A DNA stretch of 64,000 nucleotides, from assembly GCA_947359465.1 (NCBI GenBank), contig OX375883.1, positions 14,696,088-14,760,087 on the forward strand, in the 5' to 3' direction. Numbering within the stretch: the stretch's first letter is position 1; every line of letters starts with the position of its first letter. Positions 37,038 through 47,685 of the stretch are shown here, piece by piece. This DNA is from Metellina segmentata. Lineage: Eukaryota > Arthropoda > Arachnida > Araneae > Tetragnathidae. The position numbers and the translations under genes were made by a program. Under the pieces are notes generated by a model. It was not told the DNA's origin and ran no database searches. It worked only from the letters and a program-made list of their open reading frames with translations.

Positions 37038-37604
37038 ACCTGGGGGAGGTGGCAGCTATTTGAGGTATTGTTTCCTGAAAAATAACGGGTGTCACCCGCC
37101 ACCACGGGTTAAAAACCACCAGTGCCAGAGCGAGGAAAAGGCTCGGGTATTCGCAAATCAACTTCAAGCAGAAAGAAGAACGATATGGCATAAAATACGA
37201 AAGAAAAAAAAATTAATTTTTATATAACCCCTTAAAATTTTTTTCCCAGAAAACAACTTCCCAAAGTGTTTACGTTTAAAAAATTATATTTAAAATTTCT
37301 TCCGATCAGTTTTAGTTTTTAATTTTAATATGCCCCCCCCCCAAAAAAAAAAAAAAAATGTCGTTAATTTTAAGTGCCCAATATTAAATATATTCAAATG
37401 TATGGTACACAAATAATGAATCAAATACTAACAGCAACTAGCGGTCACGAGTCCAGGGCGTGATTACACCCAAAATAACGAGTCGAGGTGTTGGGTGGGC
37501 CAGTTGTTTTCTAAGCAGTTGATTGCCGATAGATCTTCAGAAGATAGATCGACGCGGTAACTGTAGGTAGTTCCGTCTGCAGATCCCAAAGCTGTGGAGG
37601 AGGT
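37038..37604 (-). other. LINE segment between the minisatellite and ORF1
   Basis: It is non-coding and carries a C-run/A-run tract near 37333-37360. It is likely 5' untranslated sequence. A more upstream true start of ORF1 is possible because frames here are shifted. Confidence 0.45.
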
Positions 37605-40600
37605 TGGGCCGTATGACGAGCCACTGAAGTAGGGTGGCCGGATGACAAGCCACTGAAGTAGGGTGGGCCGGATGACAAGCCACTGAAGTAGGGTGGGCCG
37701 GATGACAAGCCACTGAAGTAGGGTGGGCCGGATGACGAGCCACTGAAGTAGGGTGGGCCGGATGACAAGCCACTGAAGTAGGGTGGGCCGGATGACAAGC
37801 CACTGAAGTAGGGTGGGCCGGATGACAAGCCACTGAAGTAGGGTGGGCCGGATGACAAGCCACTGAAGTAGGGTGGGCTGGATGACAAGCCACTGAAGTA
37901 GGGTGGGCCGGATGACAAGCCACTGAAGTAGGGTGGGCCGGATGACGAGCCACTGAAGTAGGGTGGGCCGGATGACGAGCCACTGAAGTAGGGTGGGCCG
38001 GATGACAAGCCACTGAAGTAGGGTGGGCCGGATGACAAGCCACTGAAGTAGGGTGGGCCGGATGACGAGCCACTGAAGTAGGGTGGGCCGGATGACGAGC
38101 CACTGAAGTAGGGTGGGCCGGATGACGAGCCACTGAAGTAGGGTGGGCCGGATGACGAGCCACTGAAGTAGGGTGGGCCGGATGACAAGCCACTGAAGTA
38201 GGGTGGGCCGGATGACGAGCCACTGAAGTAGGGTGGGCCGGATGACGAGCCACTGAAGTAGGGTGGGCCGGATGACGAGCCACTGAAGTAGGGTGGGCCG
38301 GATGACGAGCCACTGAAGTAGGGTGGGCCGGATGACAAGCCACTGAAGTAGGGTGGGCCGGATGACAAGCCACTGAAGTAGGGTGGGCCGGATGACAAGC
38401 CACTGAAGTAGGGTGGGCTGGATGACAAGCCACTGAAGTAGGGTGGGCCGGATGACGAGCCACTGAAGTAGGGTGGGCCGGATGACAAGCCACTGAAGTA
38501 GGGTGGGCCGGATGACAAGCCACTGAAGTAGGGTGGGCTGGATGACAAGCCACTGAAGTAGGGTGGGCCGGATGACAAGCCACTGAAGTAGGGTGGGCCG
38601 GATGACGAGCCACTGAAGTAGGGTGGGCCGGATGACAAGCCACTGAAGTAGGGTGGGCCGGATGACAAGCCACTGAAGTAGGGTGGGCCGGATGACAAGC
38701 CACTGAAGTAGGGTGGGCCGGATGACAAGCCACTGAAGTAGGGTGGGCCGGATGACAAGCCACTGAAGTAGGGTGGGCCGGATGACAAGCCACTGAAGTA
38801 GGGTGGGCCGGATGACAAGCCACTGAAGTAGGGTGGGCCGGATGACAAGCCACTGAAGTAGGGTGGGCCGGATGACAAGCCACTGAAGTAGGGTGGGCCG
38901 GATGACAAGCCACTGAAGTAGGGTGGGCCGGATGACAAGCCACTGAAGTAGGGTGGGCCGGATGACAAGCCACTGAAGTAGGGTGGGCCGGATGACGAGC
39001 CACTGAAGTAGGGTGGGCCGGATGACAAGCCACTGAAGTAGGGTGGGCCGGATGACAAGCCACTGAAGTAGGGTGGGCCGGATGACAAGCCACTGAAGTA
39101 GGGTGGGCCGGATGACAAGCCACTGAAGTAGGGTGGGCCGGATGACGAGCCACTGAAGTAGGGTGGGCCGGATGACAAGCCACTGAAGTAGGGTGGGCCG
39201 GATGACAAGCCACTGAAGTAGGGTGGGCCGGATGACAAGCCACTGAAGTAGGGTGGGCCGGATGACAAGCCACTGAAGTAGGGTGGGCCGGATGACAAGC
39301 CACTGAAGTAGGGTGGGCCGGATGACAAGCCACTGAAGTAGGGTGGGCCGGATGACAAGCCACTGAAGTAGGGTGGGCCGGATGACAAGCCACTGAAGTA
39401 GGGTGGGCCGGATGACAAGCCACTGAAGTAGGGTGGGCCGGATGACAAGCCACTGAAGTAGGGTGGGCCGGATGACAAGCCACTGAAGTAGGGTGGGCCG
39501 GATGACAAGCCACTGAAGTAGGGTGGGCCGGATGACAAGCCACTGAAGTAGGGTGGGCCGGATGACAAGCCACTGAAGTAGGGTGGGCCGGATGACAAGC
39601 CACTGAAGTAGGGTGGGCCGGATGACAAGCCACTGAAGTAGGGTGGGCCGGATGACAAGCCACTGAAGTAGGGTGGGCCGGATGACAAGCCACTGAAGTA
39701 GGGTGGGCCGGATGACAAGCCACTGAAGTAGGGTGGGCCGGATGACAAGCCACTGAAGTAGGGTGGGCCGGATGACAAGCCACTGAAGTAGGGTGGGCCG
39801 GATGACAAGCCACTGAAGTAGGGTGGGCCGGATGACAAGCCACTGAAGTAGGGTGGGCCGGATGACAAGCCACTGAAGTAGGGTGGGCCGGATGACAAGC
39901 CACTGAAGTAGGGTGGGCCGGATGACAAGCCACTGAAGTAGGGTGGGCCGGATGACAAGCCACTGAAGTAGGGTGGGCCGGATGACAAGCCACTGAAGTA
40001 GGGTGGGCCGGATGACGAGCCACTGAAGTAGGGTGGGCCGGATGACAAGCCACTGAAGTAGGGTGGGCCGGATGACAAGCCACTGAAGTAGGGTGGGCTG
40101 GATGACAAGCCACTGAAGTAGGGTGGGCTGGATGACAAGCCACTGAAGTAGGGTGGGCCGGATGACGAGCCACTGAAGTAGGGTGGGCCGGATGACAAGC
40201 CACTGAAGTAGGGTGGGCCGGATGACAAGCCACTGAAGTAGGGTGGGCCGGATGACAAGCCACTGAAGTAGGGTGGGCCGGATGACAAGCCACTGAAGTA
40301 GGGTGGGCCGGATGACAAGCCACTGAAGTAGGGTGGGCCGGATGACAAGCCACTGAAGTAGGGTGGGCCGGATGACAAGCCACTGAAGTAGGGTGGGCCG
40401 GATGACAAGCCACTGAAGTAGGGTGGGCCGGATGACAAGCCACTGAAGTAGGGTGGGCCGGATGACGAGCCACTGAAGTAGGGTGGGCCGGATGACAAGC
40501 CACTGAAGTAGGGTGGGCCGGATGACAAGCCACTGAAGTAGGGTGGGCTGGATGACAAGCCACTTAAGTAGGGTGGGCCGGATGACAAGCCACTGAAGTA

Positions 40601-41065
40601 GGGTGGGCCGGATGACGAGCCACTGAAGTAGGGTGGGCCGGATGACAAGCCACTGAAGTAGGGTGGGCCGGATGACAAGCCACTGAAGTAGGGTGGGCCG
40701 GATGACAAGCCACTGAAGTAGGGTGGGCCGGATGACAAGCCACTGAAGTAGGGTGGGCCGGATGACAAGCCACTGAAGTAGGGTGGGCCGGATGACAAGC
40801 CACTGAAGTAGGGTGGGCCGGATGACAAGCCACTGAAGTAGGGTGGGCCGGATGACAAGCCACTGAAGTAGGGTGGGCCGGATGACAAGCCACTGAAGTA
40901 GGGTGGGCCGGATGACAAGCCACTGAAGTAGGGTGGGCCGGATGACAAGCCACTGAAGTAGGGTGGGCCGGATGACAAGCCACTGAAGTAGGGTGGGCCG
41001 GATGACAAGCCACTGAAGTAGGGTGGGCCGGATGACAAGCCACTGAAGTAGGGTGGGCCGGATGA
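37605..41065. repeat. 30-bp minisatellite, about 115 tandem copies
   Basis: The unit, read on the plus strand, is GATGACAAGCCACTGAAGTA plus GGGTGGGCCG, kept in exact 30-base register for 3.4 kb. Variants are limited to a few positions: GACGAGC for GACAAGC, GGGCTGG for GGGCCGG and a single CACTTAAG. GACGAGC variants cluster near both the 3' third and 38.0-38.3 kb, a sign of local duplication of blocks. The array lies in the 5' region of the LINE. All three minus-strand frames are open throughout because the unit is a multiple of three and lacks stops on that strand. Confidence 0.97.
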
Positions 41066-41729
41066 TTGTATTAGTATGCAGATTCGAGGAGATAGATCTC
41101 CACTAGGATTGGACGACGTCCCCGGAAGTTGTTTGCTGTAAATCAGCCACCCTGCAATTCAAGGCAAAGTCAAAAAAAGAAGCGTGATGCATGGAGATTT
41201 CTCAAGTCCAGGTGTCTGTGGACAGAATGGCTCCACCTGAGTAGAAATGATCGCTCAGGTACGCCACGCAAGAGGCTCGTGAAGCGGGTGAGCACGACCT
41301 TTCAATGGCCGCCTCCAATGGCCACCACAGCAATGCAATAAACAAAAAGTAGAAAATAGGCTAATTTCAGCAATAATTGCTCTATCGAAGCCAAACCAAT
41401 TCCAGACTGCAGTTCTAGGAAAGATTGGCCTATTCGAAATGCAAAAAGAGCAGGTCACAGCAGAGGGGGGTCCGTTATCGCCCTCCGAAAGTTCCGGCAA
41501 ATTACAAAATAAAACAACACAAATCCTTAAAATATTCACAAAGAACACAAAAGTTAAAAGAATAAAATAAAACTTGTCTTTTGTTACGGACAAACACAAG
41601 GGCTTTCCAGTGATATAACCCTTAAAAACGTGGGTGCATTAAAAACGTTTTTATGTCTATTTTTCCAGGAGCTATAAAAAGCGCACACATGCTATCTCGC
41701 TGCTAATCCCAACGCAGATGCAGATCTCG
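41066..41729 (-). promoter_or_regulatory. 5' unique segment of the LINE, probable promoter region
   Basis: About 660 bases lie between the minisatellite and the 5' target duplication. On the minus strand the element begins CGAGATCTGCATCTGCG. LINEs usually carry an internal RNA polymerase II promoter at this position. I see no clear coding frame. The role is inferred from position only. Confidence 0.4.
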
Positions 41730-41805
41730 CCCTTAGGGTATTGATCCCGGACCGTCGAAAATAGCCCGTTGTGTTGCTCTAATACGACGTTAATTACAAT
41801 TACCT
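41730..41805 (+). mobile_element. 3' end of the split SINE
   Basis: It resumes at the duplicated CCCTTAGGGTATT, then gives GATCCCGGACCGTCG, ATAGCCCGTTGTGTTGCTCT and the ATTACAATTACC tail. It is followed by the SINE's own target duplication, GTCAAGATGG, at 41806-41815, matching 17073-17082 exactly. Confidence 0.85.
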
Positions 41806-41815
41806 GTCAAGATGG

Positions 41816-42979
41816 ATGGTAGGATATTTTGCTGCAAGAGCAGGTAAGGGCCTCGAGTAAGAACACAGGAACCGACCCTTTGACGCAACGCTCGAAAGGT
41901 CCATTGCCGCCTTGATTGGCTAAGCCAGTACATGAACGTGGACAGTTGTCCCTGAAACCTTGCTCCGAACCCGAAGGTTCCTTCTTCAAAGCTCTCATCC
42001 CTTAGGACGGTTAATATTAATTCAGGTTCGCCAAAATATTATCCTGCGTCTGCCTTTACCAATCGATCTGCAGCGCATCCATCTTTGGGCTAAGATGTTT
42101 TGTCTAATTCGGCAGAGGTACAAGTACCTCACATTTTGCAATGCGGGCCTCCAGCAAAGACCTTCTCAAGCCAACAGTCAACGCTTCATCTCACTACTAC
42201 TGAAGAAACACCTTCCAACTTACCTAGTGTTGAGAAGGACGGGAGGGAGTCTGTAGAGTAAGGGTAATTGAGGCGTAAGTTTACCAGTCAAAAATCGGTC
42301 CTAGACAAGGAGGACCTGGTGACACTGAGGGTGTTGAGTGTACGTCTCGGGTCTTTTTTTAGGAAGAGATCACCCCTGAGGTGTTCCGTAAGTTTACAGC
42401 TGAAGATATAGTGATAAGGGTAACCAACATCGGAAACTTGCTTACTGAAAGGTTGAAAATATTCCGGAAAGCGACCATGGCCAGTAGGAACAGCCTGTTG
42501 GGCTCCTGAGGTGGGAGCGCCCGCCTAGTAGATACCTGGGTGGTTTGAGCCTCCATATCGACGGGTTCTACAATGATCAAAACTCCAACCGGCTCCACTC
42601 TGATGCGGGGCTAATCGGACAATGAGGGCGTTCGAGCTGGGATCTCCGTGACCGTGCCTTCCCGTGGGCGGAACCCCATAGATGTACCCTGCTTATCCAG
42701 TGATGGCTGCGGAGGCTATCGAGCGGGGCCGCCTGTTTCTCTTTTCCCTGACCGTATGGTTAATCCGTTATGCACAACTGAGTGGTGCGAAGGGGAGTGC
42801 TTGCCTCCAGTCGAGAGAGATACATGAAAGTGGGTCCATTAATGGACTGGTCTGATTATATTTTATGAATTCACTTATATGCTCGCCGGCTATATAATTG
42901 AATAGATAAACAGTACACAAATTAGTGGTACAACAAAATCATAAAGGAAGTCATATAAAAAACAACTTGTCTTTATATT
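41816..42979. other. unassigned GC-richer stretch
   Basis: The composition is more GC-rich than the surroundings. Frames are short and not recognised. It may be a decayed retroelement, since the base composition resembles the LINE 5' region, but I found no motif to support that. Confidence 0.35.
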
Positions 42980-44115
42980 GTATATTCGGAAAGTTCTGCA
43001 CGCTTTCAAATCGAAGATAGTGTTATAATTATTTTGCTACCGCTGATAAGGAGTTGCCTTGATTGAAGCAGATGTTTATATTCGGTCTTTCCTGCTTACA
43101 CTGCATAATTATAGCATGTGTTGTGGCATAATTTGCTTCAGTACAGTGCTAAGAATGGAGAACCAGAAAGTTCATTTTCGTCATATTATCCTCTTTTGTT
43201 TTAAGAAAGGAAAAAATGCTAGTCAGACTGTTCGTAAAATGTGTGCTGTATATGGACATAGAGCTGTTTCTCAGGCCACGGTTGCGAAGGTCTAAAGTCA
43301 GTCTAAATATTCCAAAAAGTGTACAATTCATGATAATCTTAAGAAGATTGGGTATGTAGGCCGCTACGATGTATAGGTAGCCCATACTTTAACACAGAAT
43401 ATGCTTACTATAATTTCGGCATGTGATTCTTTGCCGAAACGAAGTGAAGAAGCTTCTTTTTTTGAAACGGCTCATTACTGGAGATGAGAAGTGGATACTA
43501 TACCAAGAATGCTACAAGGAAAAGATCATGGGGCAAGTCAAATTAATCTCCCCGAGTAACATCGAGAGGGGGGACTGCATCCTAAAAAAGTAATGCTTTC
43601 TGTATAGTGGGACTATAAAGGAATTGTTTATTATGAATTGTTGCAACAAAATCAGACAATAAATTATGAAAAATATTGTTCTCAAATGGCAGTATTAAAA
43701 GCAGAAATCGAAGCAAAGAGGCCAGAATTGATCAATCATCTTCCAGTATGACAATGCTCGGCCCCACAATTTGCTGAATGTCAGACAAAGACTTATTGAT
43801 TATGGCTGGGATGTTTGGTGTCGCCCCATATTCACCAGACCTTTCCCCTCGGATTTTCACCTCTTCAGGTCACTTCAAAATTCTTTGAACGGCCTGGAGT
43901 TCAATTCTTTGGAGACTGTCAAACAGCACCTCGATAACTTATTTACAAATAAGCATAATGATTTTTAAAGCAATTTTTTCCAGCTGCCAGAATGATGGCA
44001 AAAAGTCGTAGAACAAAATGGGGCTCATGTGATTCAATCAAATTTTCTAATGTTTTTGTACTGCTTCGTTGGTATTTATCATAAAAAAAATGCGCAGAAC
44101 TTTCCGGATGACCCT
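42980..44115 (+). mobile_element. degenerate mariner-type DNA transposon
   Basis: Inverted ends contain CGGAAAGTTCTGCNC followed inward by T-rich sequence: left at about 42987-43003, right at 44090-44113 (complement GGTCATCCGGAAAGTTCTGC). The right end is followed by ATA, compatible with TA insertion. The left outer bases are decayed. It holds a broken transposase. Confidence 0.82.
43154..43968 (+). pseudogene. mariner transposase, decayed
   Basis: It begins MENQKVHFRHIILFCFKKGK and ATVRKMCAVYG-like text typical of the helix-turn-helix N-terminus of mariner transposases. The rest is spread over frames with several stops. The later pieces include an H-Y-W region followed by VMLSVWWDYKGIVYYELL, the segment around the second catalytic Asp, and a final LINHLPV...SAPQFAECQ piece where an H/D-N-A-R-P motif would be expected. 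It is inactive. Confidence 0.82.
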
Positions 44116-44903
44116 ATAAAATATATTGTGATCATTATTTTACGTCGCTCATTATTTACAGATGATACAAAAGAATGTAGCTTGTAAGCCGCTTTCTTGA
44201 CACTCATCGCCGTTGTTTTTAGGTCCCTAAGCCTGAAAGGGCTACATTGCAGCTGACTTCGGTAACTTCTTCCTCTGATTCAGAATGCGTTTCTTCTGAC
44301 CGATTCCGGATGTGTCGCCCTCCCATGGGGACAGGAGATCCACTACTCCGGTGGTTGATAGGGAAACTGTTGAGCTTGAGAAAAGAGTTCGGGATCAGAA
44401 ATAGTACTAAGAATATTTCTCCCCCTTTTTGTGACGATGTTTTACGACCCCTTTTCGAACAGTGTAAACGCTTTATCGACTTTTATCGGCAACACAAGGG
44501 TGAGCACTTGCCACTTTGTAGAGAAGAGCGATCACCATGCATCAAGATGTCGAGTGTGGAACATGTTGCGTATGTAGCAGCAGCAGCCTGCGTAATTTTG
44601 TCGACACAACGGTCACCCCGGAGGTACTAGATGAGATCATCGAAAAAGCGAGAGCACACGATAAAGGCAAAATGTCACAGCGAACAAAAGACGACGTGAG
44701 CTACCACAGGGTGCCGAAAGGCAGAGGAAACGGTAATTGTTTGCAATACCGAAAGGGGACGAAACAGGAGAGCATTTTCATCCCAAATTTTGTCTTTGAG
44801 AAATGACTGTAAATTTCGAGGGGATATTTTGATCTGTACCAATTTATGGTAGGAAACAAAATTGAGTTGCAAAATCGCGAAATCGCCACCCCGACATGAG
44901 ATC
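44116..44903 (+). other. unidentified stretch with two overlapping coding-like frames
   Basis: One frame (44247-44630, 127 codons) is followed in another frame by MHQDVECGTCCVCSS...FVDTTVTPEVLDEIIEKARAHD (44537-44806). Codon content looks gene-like, and a splice-acceptor-like TTTTTAG precedes 44222. I do not recognise the product. It could be a transposon relic with one frameshift. Confidence 0.35.
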
Positions 44904-45156
44904 GCCGACCATCCGGTCTGGTGGTTAAGGTGTTAGCTTCTAGATCGGAAGGTTCCTGGTTCGGATCCGAGTCATGGATGTTTGTAAGCGTAGGGTGTAG
45001 AGGCGGCTGGTGCTTCTTAAATCTGTCGTGGCCGAAAGTCCTCACGATGGTGTGGAAGTTTGGAGAGTGGGGTGTCAGATCAGGTGATGCCTCGTCATCT
45101 GACCGTGGTTCGAAATGACGTGGTGTTGCCCTAAAAAAAGAATCTTTCCCCAAGGG
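44904..45156 (+). mobile_element. SINE, 5' part, interrupted by a hAT element
   Basis: The full tRNA-like head GCCGACCATCCGG and the SINE body run to CTTTCCCCAAGGG, where the hAT begins. The remainder lies at 47011-47104. Confidence 0.8.
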
Positions 45157-45353
45157 CAGTGTTTCCCAAACTTTTGACAAATGTGTACCCCTTCTATAAT
45201 TTTCGTAACGCTGAGTACCCCTCGTAAAAAAATGGATATATTTTAATAACAATCAAAATGTTTTTTTTTTCTTTTTTTGTGACATACACAAAATAATAAG
45301 AAAAGATAAATAAAATTATTAATAATAGAATATAAATAAAAGTTATATTATAA

Positions 45354-45842
45354 CTAACGTTTATATTTAGATCTATGAGAAGGATGAAATTGTTTGTGCT
45401 GAGATAACAGATCGTCATAATTTGGTTCCCTGGTTGTTAATTTTAATCTGAGATGTGATTCCACCTCCAATAATAGTCTGTTCCTTTTTTTCGACTTGAT
45501 GTCTACAAATGCTGAAAAAGCAACTTCACATAAATATGAAGTTGGAAAAGGCAAGATGTATTTTAGAACTTTTTATGTTAAAACCGGATTCACAAGTTGT
45601 ATTTGTAACCACAATGATGTTGAAGTACTCTCCTTGTGTTTATTTTTCAAAAATCCGTCTGAATCCTTTTCCAATAATTGTGCTCTTCTTCCGCATGCGA
45701 CAAATCTTCTGGCATAGATGTTGTGTTAATGTTAAACGGATATCTTATCCATTCAATATTTTTGGTTAAATCAGGGAAATAGATTTTCAAGCCCACTTGC
45801 AAACTCTCCAAATGCTGTGTTATGCATTTCAGAGTATCAGTA
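45354..45842 (-). pseudogene. hAT transposase, C-terminal part, cut by a Helitron
   Basis: The dimerisation region is clear: PFPTSYLCEVAFSAFVDIKS, KKRNRLLLEVESHLRL, then LTTREPNYDDL, as in hAT transposases of the ZBED5/SCAND3-like type. Before it, in another frame, is HLESLQVGLKIYFPDLTKN and WIRYPF. The frame stops where the Helitron starts at 45843. I could not follow the N-terminal half beyond 46494. Confidence 0.8.
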
Positions 45843-46493
45843 TCTATATATATAATTCTCTTACGGGTGGCACGCAAAAAAGACGTCATTTGCAATCGCG
45901 TTTTGGCAACACTGTACGATTGTTGGTTTATCGCGAAGTCTCGCGCATCGATTGAATTTATAGCGGTATCGGATGAAATTTTATTGAAAAAAAAAAGAAA
46001 TTTTAATGAGCTGTTGCAGTTAGTTTATAATAGAAATCAAAGAAAGCGGAGAATCTTTTCAGGGCCATTTAAAAAACGGTCCTTTTCAGGGCCAACAATT
46101 ATAGTTCAACAAGACGCTTGCACTACAACTTTCGGCAACAAACTCAATGAAAAAGTGTGGGTCGTTTGAGTGCTGGGAAAATGTACACACAAACAACATG
46201 CTGGGTATTTAATTTCCAAAGCAACGCTCACATTTCGAGTCAAAATTTGCACAAAGTTTTCATTTGAATTCTGATTTTAGAGATACTGTATATATTTTTT
46301 CTGTAATACAGCAAATTTAGATTTGAAAAACATTTTTGTGGTAAAATATTTTGTAAACAATCCCTTCTACTAGGACATATGTCTTCATTGAGGCGAGCGA
46401 AGCGAGCATAGGTTCGCGCAGCGAACCAATGAGGATTGCGAAGCAATCCTCCGGGGGTTGGCGAGCGTTAGCGAGCAGGGGGCAGGCCCCTAG
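45843..46493 (+). mobile_element. non-autonomous Helitron, 651 bp
   Basis: The 5' end is TCTATATATATAATTCTC and the 3' end is CTAG, set between A (45842) and T (46494) with no target duplication, as Helitrons require. The 3' part has GGATTGCGAAGCAATCC (a 7-bp stem hairpin) and a GGGG-CAGG-CCCC hairpin just before CTAG, plus the GAGCGAAGCGAGC repeats seen in many Helitron tails. There is no Rep/helicase gene. Confidence 0.9.
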
Positions 46494-47010
46494 TCAATTT
46501 TAATAACTCTCTTTTTCCATAACTGCGATGGTAGCGTTCACTTTATCTTGAACGTGAAACAAAGAAATTTCTTTGCCTTGTAACGTACCTTTATAAGTGT
46601 AACGCATTCGGGCGCAATGTGCCTGAGAGATCAGAATGACGCTAACAGCTGTCCACGAAGCGCGCGAATAAAATTAAAAGGTTGGGTCCAAACATCCGGT
46701 AAAGATAAGAGACTACTAGAATAAGCAGATTTCTACCCCTTCTACGAGAGGAGTGGGTAACGGTTGCGCCCGACGGAGGGTTAACGAAGTAAGTTGTTTC
46801 TGTAACGAAGTGTGGTATATTTCCGCCGTGTCACTCCGGACCATCTCACGCCTCACAACATCGTCTTGACTTGACTCATGAGAACGTGGTATTAGGCGCA
46901 GCTAAGCACAGTGTAGTGCATATTCCCACCAAACTCCGGTGCAACGCGTACCCCCACCAAACTCTTCCCGTACCCCTGGGGGTACGCGTATCACACTTTG
47001 GGAGACACTG

Positions 47011-47104
47011 CCTTAGGGGATCAATTCCGGACCGTCGTCAATAGCCCGCTGTGTTGTGCAACAGTGTTGTGCTCTAGTACGACATTAATTAAAATTACCT
47101 TACC
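47011..47104 (+). mobile_element. SINE, 3' part
   Basis: It continues the copy at 44904: GACCGTCGTCAATAGCCC, a small internal duplication around GTTGTGCAACAGTG, CTCTAGTACGAC and the ATTACC tail. The flanks TGAGATC and TGAGACC may be its aged target duplication. Confidence 0.75.
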
Positions 47105-47685
47105 TGAGACCCAATGCTAGTGAGGCTAAAATACCAGGTCATGCTTTGTTAATTCAGACAAAAAAAAATATAGTGAATTCATTAAAAATAGGAATCGGGT
47201 TCAGGAGCCCGGGAGCAGAAAGTGCTTAAAACTGCGACAAACAAAGTCTTTGCAGAACAATTTTACCTCAATTTTATCAAAATTTTGGCCGATTTGTTTT
47301 CAATCATAAGTTACGTTGTTATGCATTGTACAAAGCACGCTCCTTGCCACACCTTTTTTTTCTCGGATACGGAACAACCTCCCTACACCACCCCAAATGA
47401 TTACAAACACTTTATAAATAACACATTTTCTATGTCAATGACACAATAGTTAACTTCAAAGTGATCGACAGAACTGTAAATTCTGAAAGTATGCCTTGGT
47501 TTTAAATAAAGTAAGTTAATTAATTTGGATGTGTTTTATTAAAAATATGATGCATGTATTTATCCGATAATCGTGTTTTACGTCTGTTTTCGATTCGACT
47601 GCAGTTTTCGAAATTTGGACGAAATGCCTGCAGAACAATGGCGATTGCTTGGAGTTGTATTACAGAACACTGAATATGTTTTCTA
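47105..47685. other. unassigned stretch before the Tc1 element
   Basis: Short frames only. Nothing recognised. Confidence 0.5.

Larger units (their letters stand above)
31298..41729 (-). mobile_element. 10.4 kb non-LTR (LINE) retrotransposon with a minisatellite 5' region
   Basis: It is bounded by a perfect 13-bp target duplication, CCCTTAGGGTATT (31285-31297 and 41730-41742), within a SINE. Its order on the minus strand is a 5' segment (41729-41066), an array of about 115 30-bp repeats (41065-37605), a spacer, ORF1 (37037-35505), ORF2 (35504-31974) and a 3' UTR ending at the Y-TATAGACCC motif. The endonuclease, RT and RNase H together with zinc-knuckle ORF1 point to the R1/LOA/I/Jockey group; I cannot name the clade. 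There is no 5' truncation, which is rare for such elements. A 5'-truncated relative lies at 50514-52206. Confidence 0.85.
45157..47010 (-). mobile_element. hAT transposon inserted in a SINE
   Basis: The left end CAGTGTTTCCCAAACTTTTG and the inverted right end CAGTGTCTCCCAAAGTGTG share hAT-type termini, each followed by a GTACCCC block. The 8-base flanks CCCAAGGG (45149-45156) and CCTTAGGG (47011-47018) fit an aged 8-bp target duplication in the SINE motif. It holds part of a transposase and a nested Helitron. Confidence 0.85.

Noticed and set aside
37511..41038. 1175-codon minus-strand ORF (and overlapping 1008- and 159-codon ORFs) as a structural protein gene
   Set aside because: The frames exist because the 30-bp repeat is a multiple of three without stops on that strand. 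All three frames are open, which real coding repeats do not show, and the region lies in the 5' part of a LINE.
37605..41065. CRISPR-like array
   Set aside because: The repeats are directly adjacent without unique spacers and the genome is eukaryotic.
45822..46169. 115-codon ORF within the Helitron
   Set aside because: It starts outside the element in the hAT relic, crosses the Helitron 5' border and has no recognisable domain.
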